A stretch of 42,246 nucleotides of DNA, from the NCBI GenBank assembly GCA_964567595.1, contig CAZMNF010000012.1:1-42246 (forward strand), given 5' to 3'. Position 1 is the stretch's first letter; each line of letters starts with the position of its first letter. This document shows, piece after piece, positions 34,471-42,135 of this stretch. The DNA comes from CAZMNF01 sp964567595 (lineage in GTDB: Bacteria > Bipolaricaulota > Bipolaricaulia > RBG-16-55-9). The translations under genes were made by a program, and so were the position numbers. A model generated the notes under the pieces. The model was given only the letters and a program-made list of their open reading frames with translations, did no database searches and had not been told where the DNA came from.

Positions 34471-35310
34471 ATGGGTGCCACTTCAGAGGACGAACGGTTT
34501 TCCTTCCACCGGTTTGCGCGGCAATCGTTCTACGAGGCGGTCAACGCCCGCTTGGTCGATCTCGCCAACGTCGACACGCGCAAGTGCGTGCTCGATCTCG
34601 CTTGCGGCACGGGGGCAGTCACCCAGCTGATTCTGGACAAGCTCCAAGGGCTGCGCGACCGTTGTGTGGTCGCCATGGATGCGTCAACGGAAGCCTTGGA
34701 GATTGCGGGACGCAACCTCGCCGAGCGCCGCAACGCGACCGTCGAGTTCATTCAGGGCCGGGCGGAATCGCTGTCCGACTCGGTGCAGCGCCGCGTGGAC
34801 GCCGTCATCTTCTGCAACGCCATCCACATGATGGAAGAAAAGGACGCGATCGTCGGCGAGGTCAACCGGGTTTTGACCCCCGGCGGCGTCTTTGCCTTCA
34901 ACACGACGTTCTTCGCGGGCGCGCAGCCCTCGGAGACGGAGCTATTCTATCGGCGCTGGATGATGCGCGCGGTGCGCTATCTCAAGCGCCAGTACGGCCT
35001 CAAGCCGGACCGAGAGCGGGTGACAGCCCGGCAGCCGCTCGGCGTGGAAGGGTACGAGGCACTTCTCAAGCGGCAGGGCTTCGACGTCGCGGAGCGCCGC
35101 CTCGAGACGGTCAATGTGCCGTTGGAGGGGTGGTTGGGCATCAGCCAGTTCCGCGACTTCGTCCAAGGAGCGCTGCCGGGCGTCCCCTTGGACGAAGCCG
35201 TGGAGGCGCTGCAAAGCACGGTTTCGCAAGTGTTTGAGGAAATGGATATCGAGTCCGTTCCCCGCCTATGGCTGCAAATCGTGGCCGTTCGGCCCTCGAG
35301 CACAGCCTGA
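34471..35310 (+). CDS. Class I SAM-dependent methyltransferase
   Basis: A 279-aa methyltransferase with motif I VLDLACGTGAVTQ at about residues 38-50, an acidic ribose-binding position in VVAMDAST, and motif IV around DAVIFCNAIHMM, followed by LTPGGVFAFNT. An Arg/Lys-rich segment after residue 150 and a helical C terminus probably recognise the substrate, which is unknown. AGGAG lies 10 nt before the ATG. It follows acyP closely and converges on the HU gene. Confidence 0.85.
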   Translation: MGATSEDERFSFHRFARQSFYEAVNARLVDLANVDTRKCVLDLACGTGAVTQLILDKLQGLRDRCVVAMDASTEALEIAGRNLAERRNATVEFIQGRAESLSDSVQRRVDAVIFCNAIHMMEEKDAIVGEVNRVLTPGGVFAFNTTFFAGAQPSETELFYRRWMMRAVRYLKRQYGLKPDRERVTARQPLGVEGYEALLKRQGFDVAERRLETVNVPLEGWLGISQFRDFVQGALPGVPLDEAVEALQSTVSQVFEEMDIESVPRLWLQIVAVRPSSTA

Positions 35311-35336
35311 CGAGGGCGGATCAATCGTCGGACGTG

Positions 35337-35618
35337 TCACTTCTTGTTGGAGAGCGACTCCTTGAACTGCTTGCCCGGCCGGAACTTGGGCACGTTCTTG
35401 GCCGGCACGTTCATCTTGCGACCGGTCTGCGGGTTGATCCGCTGCGTTGCCTTCTGCTTGCGGGCTTCGAAGGTGCCGAAGCCGGTCAGCGTCACCTTGT
35501 TGTTCTTCTTGACCTGTTCGACGATGAGATCAAGCGCGCTATCCACGACGTCTCGGGCATCCTTTTTGGACAAGTCCGCTTTCTTGGCCAGCTTGTCGAT
35601 GAACTCCTGCTTGGTCAT
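35337..35618 (-). CDS. hup: HU-family DNA-binding protein
   Basis: A 93-aa nucleoid protein that bends DNA as a dimer. It has MTKQEFIDKLAKKADLSKKDA, the conserved LTGFGTFEARKQKATQRINPQTG core with the DNA-arm Pro in INPQTG, and VPKFRPGKQFKESL at the end. The ATG at 35618 gives the usual length. AGGGGG precedes it. Confidence 0.96.
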   Translation of the reverse strand: MTKQEFIDKLAKKADLSKKDARDVVDSALDLIVEQVKKNNKVTLTGFGTFEARKQKATQRINPQTGRKMNVPAKNVPKFRPGKQFKESLSNKK

Positions 35619-35655
35619 GTGGAGTGAACCCCCTATTTCCCCAATGTGATGGGGG

Positions 35656-35684
35656 ATTATAAACCCCGACACCGCCTCCGTCAA
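35656..35684 (-). promoter_or_regulatory. HU gene promoter
   Basis: On the minus strand, TTGACG (35684-35679) and a perfect TATAAT (35661-35656) are 17 nt apart. It is the best promoter match in the window, fitting an abundant protein. Confidence 0.85.
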
Positions 35685-35729
35685 GGTCCGCAGCCAATAT
35701 CGCGGGGTCACCCAACACAACGACCCAAC

Positions 35730-36269
35730 CTAGGCGGCATAGCGCTCCGGGCGAAGTCGCGGCAACCATGCCATGAGGATCGCTTGCTCCGTGAGCGCCG
35801 TGCGATCCATGTGGCCTAAGGAGAGGTAGCCGATCGCCCCCATGCGCGAGCCGATGTCGTCGATGCCCGTCAAGCTCGACATCGCCTCGCCCACGGTCCG
35901 GCCCTCGTGGCTGACCGCCCGAACGACGGCCGGCGGGTAGACGAAGCCCGGCCCATGGCCCGCGGTCTCATGGCCGCGTTGATCCCGTATCACGGCATAC
36001 TGCACGTCGAAGTAGACACCCAAGACCTCGTTCCAGACCAGCCCCGCCTCGACGCCGACGCCGTAGGCCGGGGGATCCGGGGTCGTCGCGGCGGCTCGGG
36101 CCCGCTGCCGGGCACCTCGGGCCACGTCTGCTTCCCACGGCTGCTCGGGCACGTCGGTCTCCGCCTCCACAAGCCCCACATCCCAGTCCGTCTCCGGGTC
36201 GAGGCGCTGGAGCACGCGTTGCACCGCGTCCCGCTTCACTCGGTTGCCCGTCCCCACATGGACCCGCAT
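35730..36269 (-). CDS. yjjX: Inosine/xanthosine triphosphatase (YjjX/DUF84)
   Basis: A 179-aa house-cleaning nucleotidase that removes non-canonical purine nucleoside triphosphates. It begins MRVHVGTGNRVKRDAVQ, with YGVGVEAGL in the middle and TGIDDIGSRMGAIGYLSLGHMDRTALTEQAILMAWLPRLR at the C terminus; all are family hallmarks. It stands alone downstream (minus strand) of the palindrome region. Confidence 0.88.
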   Translation of the reverse strand: MRVHVGTGNRVKRDAVQRVLQRLDPETDWDVGLVEAETDVPEQPWEADVARGARQRARAAATTPDPPAYGVGVEAGLVWNEVLGVYFDVQYAVIRDQRGHETAGHGPGFVYPPAVVRAVSHEGRTVGEAMSSLTGIDDIGSRMGAIGYLSLGHMDRTALTEQAILMAWLPRLRPERYAA

Positions 36270-36310
36270 GGCGCTCCATGTTGGTCGGCCACGTCGACGG
36301 GCGTCAAGCC

Positions 36311-36347
36311 CTGTAAGCCGGCTTACAGATGGCCGCCGCCTGCGGCC
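36311..36347. promoter_or_regulatory. 18-bp palindrome and adjacent hairpin between yjjX and the DsrE-like gene
   Basis: A perfect palindrome with half site CTGTAAGCC lies at 36311-36328, directly followed by a GGCCGC/GCGGCC hairpin (36331-36347). It sits in the divergent region, so it could be an operator for either gene. No strong promoter boxes are fixed relative to it. Confidence 0.45.
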
Positions 36348-36410
36348 TTAAGCTTGAGATCGTCCAGCTTGATGGATCTCGATAATTCTCGACGAATGGA
36401 GATGATCGCC

Positions 36411-36767
36411 ATGCCGAAGGTCGCCATTGTCGTCCTGGCCGAAGCGGAAACGCACGAGAGCCTGGGGCGATTGGTCAATGCCTTTATGACCGCCAAGGAA
36501 TTGCAAGATCACGACGACGAGGTCCAGCTCGTCTTCGATGGCGGCGGCACCAAAGGGCTCGCGGAGATCGCCAACCCCGACCACGATGCGCACAAGCTCT
36601 ACACTGACGTCAGCGACAAGATCGCCGGCGCTTGCAACTACTGCGCGAAGGCGTTCGGCGTTGAGGAAGAACTCGCGGAGCTGGATATCCGGTTGTTGGA
36701 CGACTTTGCCCAACATCCGAGCCTGCGCTCCTACATTGCCGACGACTATCAAGTGATAAGCTTCTGA
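36411..36767 (+). CDS. DsrE-family protein
   Basis: A 118-aa protein of the DsrE/DsrF-like fold. It begins MPKVAIVVLAEAETHESLGRLVNAFMTAKEL, has the loop LVFDGGGTKGL, and a Cys-containing helix ACNYCAKAFGVEEEL, where Cys is the likely sulfur- or thiol-reactive residue of the family. The specific role is unknown. GGAG lies 9 nt before the ATG; longer in-frame starts are not supported. It converges with the phosphodiesterase gene, 7 nt apart. Confidence 0.75.
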   Translation: MPKVAIVVLAEAETHESLGRLVNAFMTAKELQDHDDEVQLVFDGGGTKGLAEIANPDHDAHKLYTDVSDKIAGACNYCAKAFGVEEELAELDIRLLDDFAQHPSLRSYIADDYQVISF

Positions 36768-36774
36768 TAAGCGT

Positions 36775-37287
36775 TTAGCCTCCCCCGACCCCCTCAACCT
36801 CTAGATGGGTCGCTTCGGCGGATGACGTGTCATAGACGGCGACGGTGACGCGGCCGAAGCGGCCCATCGTCTCGCCCGGGTTGACGAGCACGGTCGCGCC
36901 GTCCCGATCGATCTCGGCAGTATGGTTGTGCCCGAAGCAGACGAGATCGTACCAGCCCGAGGCCGCGATGGGGTACGCCAGCTCCGGATAGTGGACCAGG
37001 AACACGCGGCGTTCGTTGATGGCCAGATCCGCAAACGGGCCATGGACGTTGAGGTGACCAAATCGACCGGCCTGTTGCGCGATGAGGAATGGATCGCCGT
37101 CGTTGTTGCCGAGAACGACGTCGATCGGCCCGGCGGAAAACCCCTCGGCCAACTGGGGCACGATAAACGGCGCGCAGAGGTCGCCCGCGCACAGCAGACG
37201 CTCGGCACCGGCCCCGTTCAGCGTCGCCAGCGCCCGGTCCAAGTGATCTATACGATCGTGGATGTCGGACAGGATCCCCAGTTTCAT
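36775..37287 (-). CDS. YfcE/MJ0936-type metallophosphodiesterase
   Basis: A 170-aa calcineurin-like phosphoesterase. Metal-binding motifs are ILSDIHDR, CAGDLC, LGNNDGD, LVHYPE and CFGHNH, in the usual order. Small single-domain members hydrolyse phosphodiesters such as cyclic or synthetic nucleotides; the natural substrate is unknown. GAGGAGG is 6 nt before the ATG. Confidence 0.85.
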   Translation of the reverse strand: MKLGILSDIHDRIDHLDRALATLNGAGAERLLCAGDLCAPFIVPQLAEGFSAGPIDVVLGNNDGDPFLIAQQAGRFGHLNVHGPFADLAINERRVFLVHYPELAYPIAASGWYDLVCFGHNHTAEIDRDGATVLVNPGETMGRFGRVTVAVYDTSSAEATHLEVEGVGGG

Positions 37288-37359
37288 CGCATCCCTCCTC
37301 AGCGGCTGGGGGTTGAGACCGTCACGGATCGCGCTCCAACAGCGGCGACGTTCCCAGCG

Positions 37360-38247
37360 CTATTCGGACGAGGCGCGTCCAGCTGCCGCCGCGTCGTCTG
37401 ACGGCTGGCCCAGCTTGAACTGCCCGTCGGAAGCCGTTTTCCAGTGGTCATAGAACGCCCCCAGGTGCGGGCGTTCGGCCTTCTCGCGGTCGATCATGGC
37501 CAGGACGTCGTCGATGGCTTGGTCGTGGGCCGCCAACGTGATGCGGGCGGTGTGGAGCATGTAGCGCAAGTAGACGAGATAGGTGTTGAGCGCGTCCAGC
37601 TCGCAGTAGTCGCGAACGGCCGCGACGTCGCCCGCGTCGAAGAGCTCGGCGACGTCCCCGCCTGACGTTTCCATCTTGCCAGGCATCCCGAAGACGGAAC
37701 AGACCTCGTCCAGCCGTACCCGCGCCGAGGCCCCGTAGTCGGACAGCACCTCGCTCAGGTCACAGTGCCAATCGTGGCTGTAGCGATGGCCATAGTGGTT
37801 CCATTTGTCTCCCGCTTGGTGCAGCCACGTCGCCGAGATGCCGTGCTTCATCGCGCGGTATTTCAAGACCGGCAGGTCGAATCCGCGCCCGTTGAACGTC
37901 ACGAGCCGCGGCTTGATGCGCTCCAGATGCTGGAAGAACCCGCGGAGCAACTCCCGCTCGCTCGCGTCCTCGCGGCCGCCGGAGCGCAGCTCGCTCAGCA
38001 CAAACGACTCGCTCTCCGCTTCATCGCGATGGATCTCGGCCGTCAGGAAGCTGATCGCGACAATCCGATGGAACGGCTGGCGCGGAAACGGGTTCTGGCC
38101 GTTGGTAATCTCCAGGTGATATTGCGCCAACTGATCGCGCAACGTCCCCTCGTCGACGGTGCCACGCTCTAAGCCGAGCAACCGCTCAGTTGCCTCGGTA
38201 TCGGGAATCGTCTCGATGTCGAAGACGAACAGATTGGGATGTCGCAT
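37360..38247 (-). CDS. Predicted 3'-5' exonuclease (PolB-like, DNA_pol_B_exo2)
   Basis: A 295-aa DEDD-type exonuclease. Exo I is VFDIETIPD near the N terminus, Exo II is LVTFNGRGFDLPVLKYRA, and Exo III is RDYCELDALNTYLVYLR. There is no polymerase domain. The ATG at 38247, with GAGGG 9 nt upstream, begins the conserved MRHPNLFVFDIET; a longer frame to 38313 is not supported. The structured RNA copy A lies 171 nt upstream on the same strand and could be part of its leader. The substrate role (repair or RNA) is unknown. Confidence 0.85.
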   Translation of the reverse strand: MRHPNLFVFDIETIPDTEATERLLGLERGTVDEGTLRDQLAQYHLEITNGQNPFPRQPFHRIVAISFLTAEIHRDEAESESFVLSELRSGGREDASERELLRGFFQHLERIKPRLVTFNGRGFDLPVLKYRAMKHGISATWLHQAGDKWNHYGHRYSHDWHCDLSEVLSDYGASARVRLDEVCSVFGMPGKMETSGGDVAELFDAGDVAAVRDYCELDALNTYLVYLRYMLHTARITLAAHDQAIDDVLAMIDREKAERPHLGAFYDHWKTASDGQFKLGQPSDDAAAAGRASSE

Positions 38248-38417
38248 GTCAATCGCCCTCGAGGGTAGCCAGGGGGGACGCGTGCTGTCCACAGTCGTGG
38301 GCACGTTGCACACGACATGTTCGCCGTTATCCTGGTGTTCACTTAAACAAGGTGCAATCCGTCACCCGAACGTCGCCTGGCGCTCATCTAATCGATTGGC
38401 TCCTACCCCTGATCGGT

Positions 38418-38544
38418 CGCAGTGTCCTTCTCGAACGGGGCGTCGCGCCCCGTTGGCTGCCAGGGTTTTGCCCGTCCGGATTGTTGCCTCCTTGCCGGCG
38501 GGATTTTCCCCCAGCAGCTCCGTACGGCGGCGAAGGACACTGCG
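38418..38544 (-). ncRNA. Structured RNA element, copy A (three-way junction, unknown family)
   Basis: On the minus strand the ends form a perfect 13-bp stem (38544-38532 with 38430-38418). P2 pairs GCTGCTGGGG with CCCTGGCAGC (38518-38509 with 38465-38456). Its internal loop holds GAAAATC and GCAAAAC around hairpin P3, whose loop carries AAGGAGG (38493-38487). P4 is a 9-bp stem AACGGGGCG/CGCCCCGTT with a 3-nt loop. A strong promoter starts transcription about 15 nt before P1. The same architecture and loop sequences recur in copy B. It could be a free RNA or the leader of the exonuclease gene. Confidence 0.65.
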
Positions 38545-38566
38545 GCTCAATCTCCTCGGTGAGCTT

Positions 38567-38596
38567 AGCGTAGGCGCTTCGCGATCGCGGTGTCAA
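38567..38596 (-). promoter_or_regulatory. Promoter of structured RNA copy A
   Basis: On the minus strand, TTGACA (38596-38591, perfect) and TACGCT (38572-38567) are 18 nt apart. The predicted start is about 38560. TACGCT is the same -10 variant seen before the WecG/TagA and DUF4139 genes. Confidence 0.7.
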
Positions 38597-38681
38597 CAGC
38601 TGCGTCATGCCCATAGGGTCGACGTCGCTTGATATCCGGAACGCGGTCTGTCAGAGTAACGACGAAAGAGGTGGTGTCGCG

Positions 38682-39029
38682 GTGCCAAGCGCCCTGGAAA
38701 TTCTGCTTATTGTTGGTGCCTTGATGCTCATCTTTGGCGGGCGGAAGCTGCCGGAGATGGCTCGCAACCTGGCCGAAGCCCGCCGGGCCTTCGACGAGGA
38801 GGCTCCGGACTCAGTCCAGGAATCCGCGAAATCCAAACGCGAGGAGGCCGCCCAGAACTGGGCCGAAGCCCGCCAGGCCTTCGACGAAGAGGCCCCGGAT
38901 TCGGTTAAGGGGTCGATGAAGTCCAAGCGCGACGAGGCTGCCCAGAACTGGGCAGAGGCCCGCCGGGCTTACCAAGAGGAACGGGACCGCCCCTCGAACT
39001 CCGGCGATGACGCCCCATCCGAGGACTGA
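38682..39029 (+). CDS. tatA: TatA/E-like protein with tandem repeats
   Basis: A 115-aa Sec-independent (twin-arginine) translocase component. The N-terminal helix ALEILLIVGALMLIFGGRKLPEMARNLAEARRAF has the FG hinge and amphipathic helix of TatA. The C-terminal part is unusual: a 30-residue unit starting N(L/W)AEAR(R/Q)AFDEEAPDS is present twice and a third time in part. It has a GTG start with AAAGAGGTG 8 nt upstream. No TatC is in the window. Confidence 0.85.
   Translation: MPSALEILLIVGALMLIFGGRKLPEMARNLAEARRAFDEEAPDSVQESAKSKREEAAQNWAEARQAFDEEAPDSVKGSMKSKRDEAAQNWAEARRAYQEERDRPSNSGDDAPSED
38766..38945 (+). repeat. Two 90-bp tandem repeats inside the TatA-like gene
   Basis: Units at 38766-38855 and 38856-38945 encode near-identical 30-residue stretches, and a third partial unit starts at 38946. 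High similarity at the DNA level indicates recent in-frame duplication of the amphipathic region. Confidence 0.85.
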
Positions 39030-39045
39030 CGCTTCGAGGTGACCT

Positions 39046-41199
39046 ATGGATCCTGACGACCTACGCAGCCGCCTGCCGGACCGGCTCCATCGGTTGGCCG
39101 AGCTGTCCTGCAACCTCTGGTGGAGCTGGCAGCCGACGATCCGCCAGGCCTTCCGCACGTTGGACTATCCGCTGTGGCAGGCGACGGTCCACAATCCCGT
39201 TGACATGCTCCAGCAGATCGATCCGGAACGCCTGGAGGCGGCCGCAGCGGATCCGGATTACCTGGCGCTGTACGACGAGGCCGTCGCGGCGTTCGATCGC
39301 GCGAGGGACAAGCCCCTGTGGTTTCCCGAACGCTATCCCGATTGGGCCGATCAGGATCGGTCGATAGCGTACTTTTCCGCTGAATTCGGCATTCACACGG
39401 CACTGCCCATTTACTCCGGTGGGCTGGGCGTGTTGGCGGGCGACCATTGCAAGGAGGCCAGCGACCTCGGCGTTCCCCTGGTCGGAACGGGGTTCCTCTA
39501 CAACGAGGGCTATTTCCGCCAACGCGTGCCGTCCTCTGGCTGGCAAGAGGCCATCCACCGGCGCTTCGACTACGAACGGTCGCCCATCCAGCTCGTCCGT
39601 GACGACGACGGCGAGCCGCTGACCATCCACGTTCCGGTCGGGGAGCGCGACGTGGAAATTCGCGTCTGGCATGTGGCGCTCGGCCGGACGCCCCTCTATC
39701 TCATGGACGCCGACGTCGAGGGCAACGCGCCGTGGGACCGGCGGCTGACCGCGCGGCTCTACGGCGGCGACCAGGAGACCCGCATCCAACAGGAGATCAT
39801 TCTCGGGATCGGCGGCGTCCAGCTGCTGCAAGCGCTCGGCGTTCAGCCGACCGTCTGGCACCTCAACGAGGGGCACTCGGCGTTCCTCGGCTTCGAGCGC
39901 CTCCACGATCGACTGCGCCAGGGCCAATCGTTCGACGAGGCGCGCGAGCACGTGCAGGCCACGACGGTGTTCACGACCCACACGCCGGTTCCGGCAGGCC
40001 ACGACGTCTTTCCGTTCGACCTCGTCGAACAATACTTCCGTCGCCAGTGGCGCGAGCTCGACATCGACCCAGCAACGATGCTCGAGCTCGGCTCGGCGGA
40101 GGAGCCCGACGGCCCGATGTTCAACATGACGGCGCTTGCGCTGCGGCTTTCGGGCGCTCGTAACGCGGTCAGCGAGATCCACGGGCGGGTGTCGCGCCAC
40201 ATGTGGCAAGGCGTCTGGCCGGATCGATCGGCCGAGGAGGTCCCGATCGGCCACGTCACCAACGGGATCCACACGCCGACATGGGTCGCCCGCGAGATGG
40301 ACAATCTCTTCCAGCGCCATCTCGACACGGACTGGCTGGACCGCTACGACGATCCGGAGCTCTGGCAAGGCATCGACGACGTTCCCGATGAGGAGCTCTG
40401 GGATGTCCATTGCCATTTGAAGCGCAAAATGCTCCGCCGGCTCCGGGAGCGCACCCGCCGTCGCTGGCTGCGCCGCGATCTGTCGCTGGATCAGATCCTG
40501 ACGGCCGGATCGTTTCTCGACCCCGACGCGTTGACGATCGGGTTCGCCCGGCGCTTCGCGACGTACAAGCGCGCGGACCTGCTGTTCCGCGACATGGAGC
40601 GGATCAAGCGGCTGTTGAGCGATCCGTATCGGCCGGTTCAGGTCATCTTCGCCGGCAAGGCCCATCCGGCCGACGACGCCGGGAAGCACCTCATTCAGAC
40701 GATCACCCAGTACGCCCAGGACCCGAGCTTCGGCGGGCGCATCGCGTTTGTGGAGGACTACGACATGCACCTGGCCCACCTGCTCGTGCAGGGCGTCGAC
40801 GTCTGGCTCAACACGCCGCGACGCCCGAACGAAGCCAGCGGCACCAGCGGCCAGAAAGCCGCGCTCAACGGCGTCCCCAACGTCAGTGTCCTGGACGGAT
40901 GGTGGGCCGAGGGCTTTGACGGCGCGAACGGCTGGGCGATCGGCAGTCACGACGACGCCGCGAGCCCCGAAGAACAAGATGCGCACGACGCCGAGGCGCT
41001 CTATCACGTCCTCGAGACCGACCTCATTCCCGCGTTCTACGAACGGGACGAGCGCGAGGTCCCCGGCCGCTGGGTGGCGATGATGAAGGGGAGCATCCGG
41101 AGCGTCGCACCGCAGTTCAACACGCGGCGCATGTTCAAGGACTACGTCCGGCAGTACTACGTGCCCGCCGCCCAAACAACATCCAGAGCCCCCAAGTGA
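39046..41199 (+). CDS. glgP: Alpha-glucan (glycogen) phosphorylase, short type
   Basis: A 717-aa GT35 phosphorylase that releases glucose 1-phosphate from alpha-1,4-glucans. It opens with LAELSCNLWWSWQPTIRQAF and has IAYFSAEFGIHTALPIYSGGLGVLAGDH, THTPVPAGHD, and GFARRFATYKRADLL. The pyridoxal-phosphate Lys604 lies in NEASGTSGQKAALNGVPN; most relatives have Met where Gln603 stands. GAGGTG is 5 nt before the ATG. The deacetylase gene follows after 3 nt. Confidence 0.95.
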   Translation: MDPDDLRSRLPDRLHRLAELSCNLWWSWQPTIRQAFRTLDYPLWQATVHNPVDMLQQIDPERLEAAAADPDYLALYDEAVAAFDRARDKPLWFPERYPDWADQDRSIAYFSAEFGIHTALPIYSGGLGVLAGDHCKEASDLGVPLVGTGFLYNEGYFRQRVPSSGWQEAIHRRFDYERSPIQLVRDDDGEPLTIHVPVGERDVEIRVWHVALGRTPLYLMDADVEGNAPWDRRLTARLYGGDQETRIQQEIILGIGGVQLLQALGVQPTVWHLNEGHSAFLGFERLHDRLRQGQSFDEAREHVQATTVFTTHTPVPAGHDVFPFDLVEQYFRRQWRELDIDPATMLELGSAEEPDGPMFNMTALALRLSGARNAVSEIHGRVSRHMWQGVWPDRSAEEVPIGHVTNGIHTPTWVAREMDNLFQRHLDTDWLDRYDDPELWQGIDDVPDEELWDVHCHLKRKMLRRLRERTRRRWLRRDLSLDQILTAGSFLDPDALTIGFARRFATYKRADLLFRDMERIKRLLSDPYRPVQVIFAGKAHPADDAGKHLIQTITQYAQDPSFGGRIAFVEDYDMHLAHLLVQGVDVWLNTPRRPNEASGTSGQKAALNGVPNVSVLDGWWAEGFDGANGWAIGSHDDAASPEEQDAHDAEALYHVLETDLIPAFYERDEREVPGRWVAMMKGSIRSVAPQFNTRRMFKDYVRQYYVPAAQTTSRAPK

Positions 41200-41202
41200 C
41201 CC

Positions 41203-42135
41203 ATGCGCAGGGCGTTCACGAGCGATCGTCACGAGGTGCCGCTGCCCGAGGGGCATCGCTTCCCCATGAGCAAGTACCGGTGGCTCCGGGACGCGCTCGT
41301 CGAGCGGGGCATTCTCCGAGCCCATCAGATCCATGACGCCGCGCCCGCCTCGCTGGCGCAACTTCGCCTGGTGCACGACCGCGAATACATCCGCCGCCTG
41401 CGTCAAGGCACGCTCGGGCGCCGGGCGGAGCGTCGGCTGGGGTTTCCCTGGTCCGAAGCGCTCGTCCAACGCGCAAGAGCGTCCGTCAGCGCTACAATTC
41501 ACGCGGCGCGGGCAGCGCTCCAGGACGGCTTAGCGGGCAACCTAGCGGGCGGCACGCACCACGCCCACCTCGATTGGGGCAGCGGGTATTGCCTCTTCAA
41601 CGACGTCGCGATTGCCCTGCGGGTGCTGCAGCGAGATCGACTCATCGAGCGAGCGCTCGTCATCGACCTCGACGTTCACCAGGGCGACGGCACAGCGGCG
41701 CTTTTCCGGAACGACCCCGACATCTACACGCTCTCGGTCCACGGCGCGACGAACTTTCCGTTTCGCAAGGCCACGAGCGATCGGGACGTCCCGCTGCCCG
41801 AAGGCACCGGCGATGAGTCCTACCTCGACGCGCTTGCCACGCATCTGCCGCGAGCGTTCGACGACGCCGAGCCGGACTTCATCTTCTATGTGGCCGGCGC
41901 CGACGTGCTGGCCAACGATCGTCTGGGAACGTTCGACATGACGCTCTCGGGCGTTCAACGACGCGATGAGTACGTCCTGAACGCCTGCACCCGGCGCGGA
42001 CTCCCGACGACGCTCGTCATGGGCGGCGGCTACGGCGAGCCCCTGAGCGAGACGATCGAGGCGCAGTGCGGGACGTATCACGTGGCCAGCCAGCAACACG
42101 CCTCGCTCATGGCGAGGGACGAAGGCGCCGTCTGA
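41203..42135 (+). CDS. Histone-deacetylase/AcuC-family deacetylase
   Basis: A 310-aa zinc-dependent deacetylase-fold enzyme. It has GGTHHAH with the catalytic His pair, GYCLFNDVAIA, the Zn ligands in VIDLDVHQGDGTA and GADVLANDRLG, and the Tyr of VMGGGYGE. Bacterial members act on acetylated proteins such as acetyl-CoA synthetase, or on polyamines and other small amides; which applies is unknown. It starts 3 nt after glgP with no ribosome site, so translation is probably coupled. The remaining 111 bp to the window end hold no gene I recognise. Confidence 0.9.
   Translation: MRRAFTSDRHEVPLPEGHRFPMSKYRWLRDALVERGILRAHQIHDAAPASLAQLRLVHDREYIRRLRQGTLGRRAERRLGFPWSEALVQRARASVSATIHAARAALQDGLAGNLAGGTHHAHLDWGSGYCLFNDVAIALRVLQRDRLIERALVIDLDVHQGDGTAALFRNDPDIYTLSVHGATNFPFRKATSDRDVPLPEGTGDESYLDALATHLPRAFDDAEPDFIFYVAGADVLANDRLGTFDMTLSGVQRRDEYVLNACTRRGLPTTLVMGGGYGEPLSETIEAQCGTYHVASQQHASLMARDEGAV

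Noticed and set aside
38434..38454. Intrinsic terminator at the GC-rich 9-bp hairpin
   Set aside because: No U-tract on either strand; it is better explained as stem P4 of RNA copy A.
33905..38544. SRP RNA, 6S RNA, RNase P RNA, or c-di-GMP, cobalamin, glycine or SAM riboswitch as identity of RNA copies A and B
   Set aside because: None of the diagnostic conserved segments of these families is present, and the three-way layout differs from 6S and small SRP RNA.
39061..41502. 813-codon open frame antisense to glgP and the deacetylase
   Set aside because: Runs through two certain genes on the other strand and shows only shadow-type composition.
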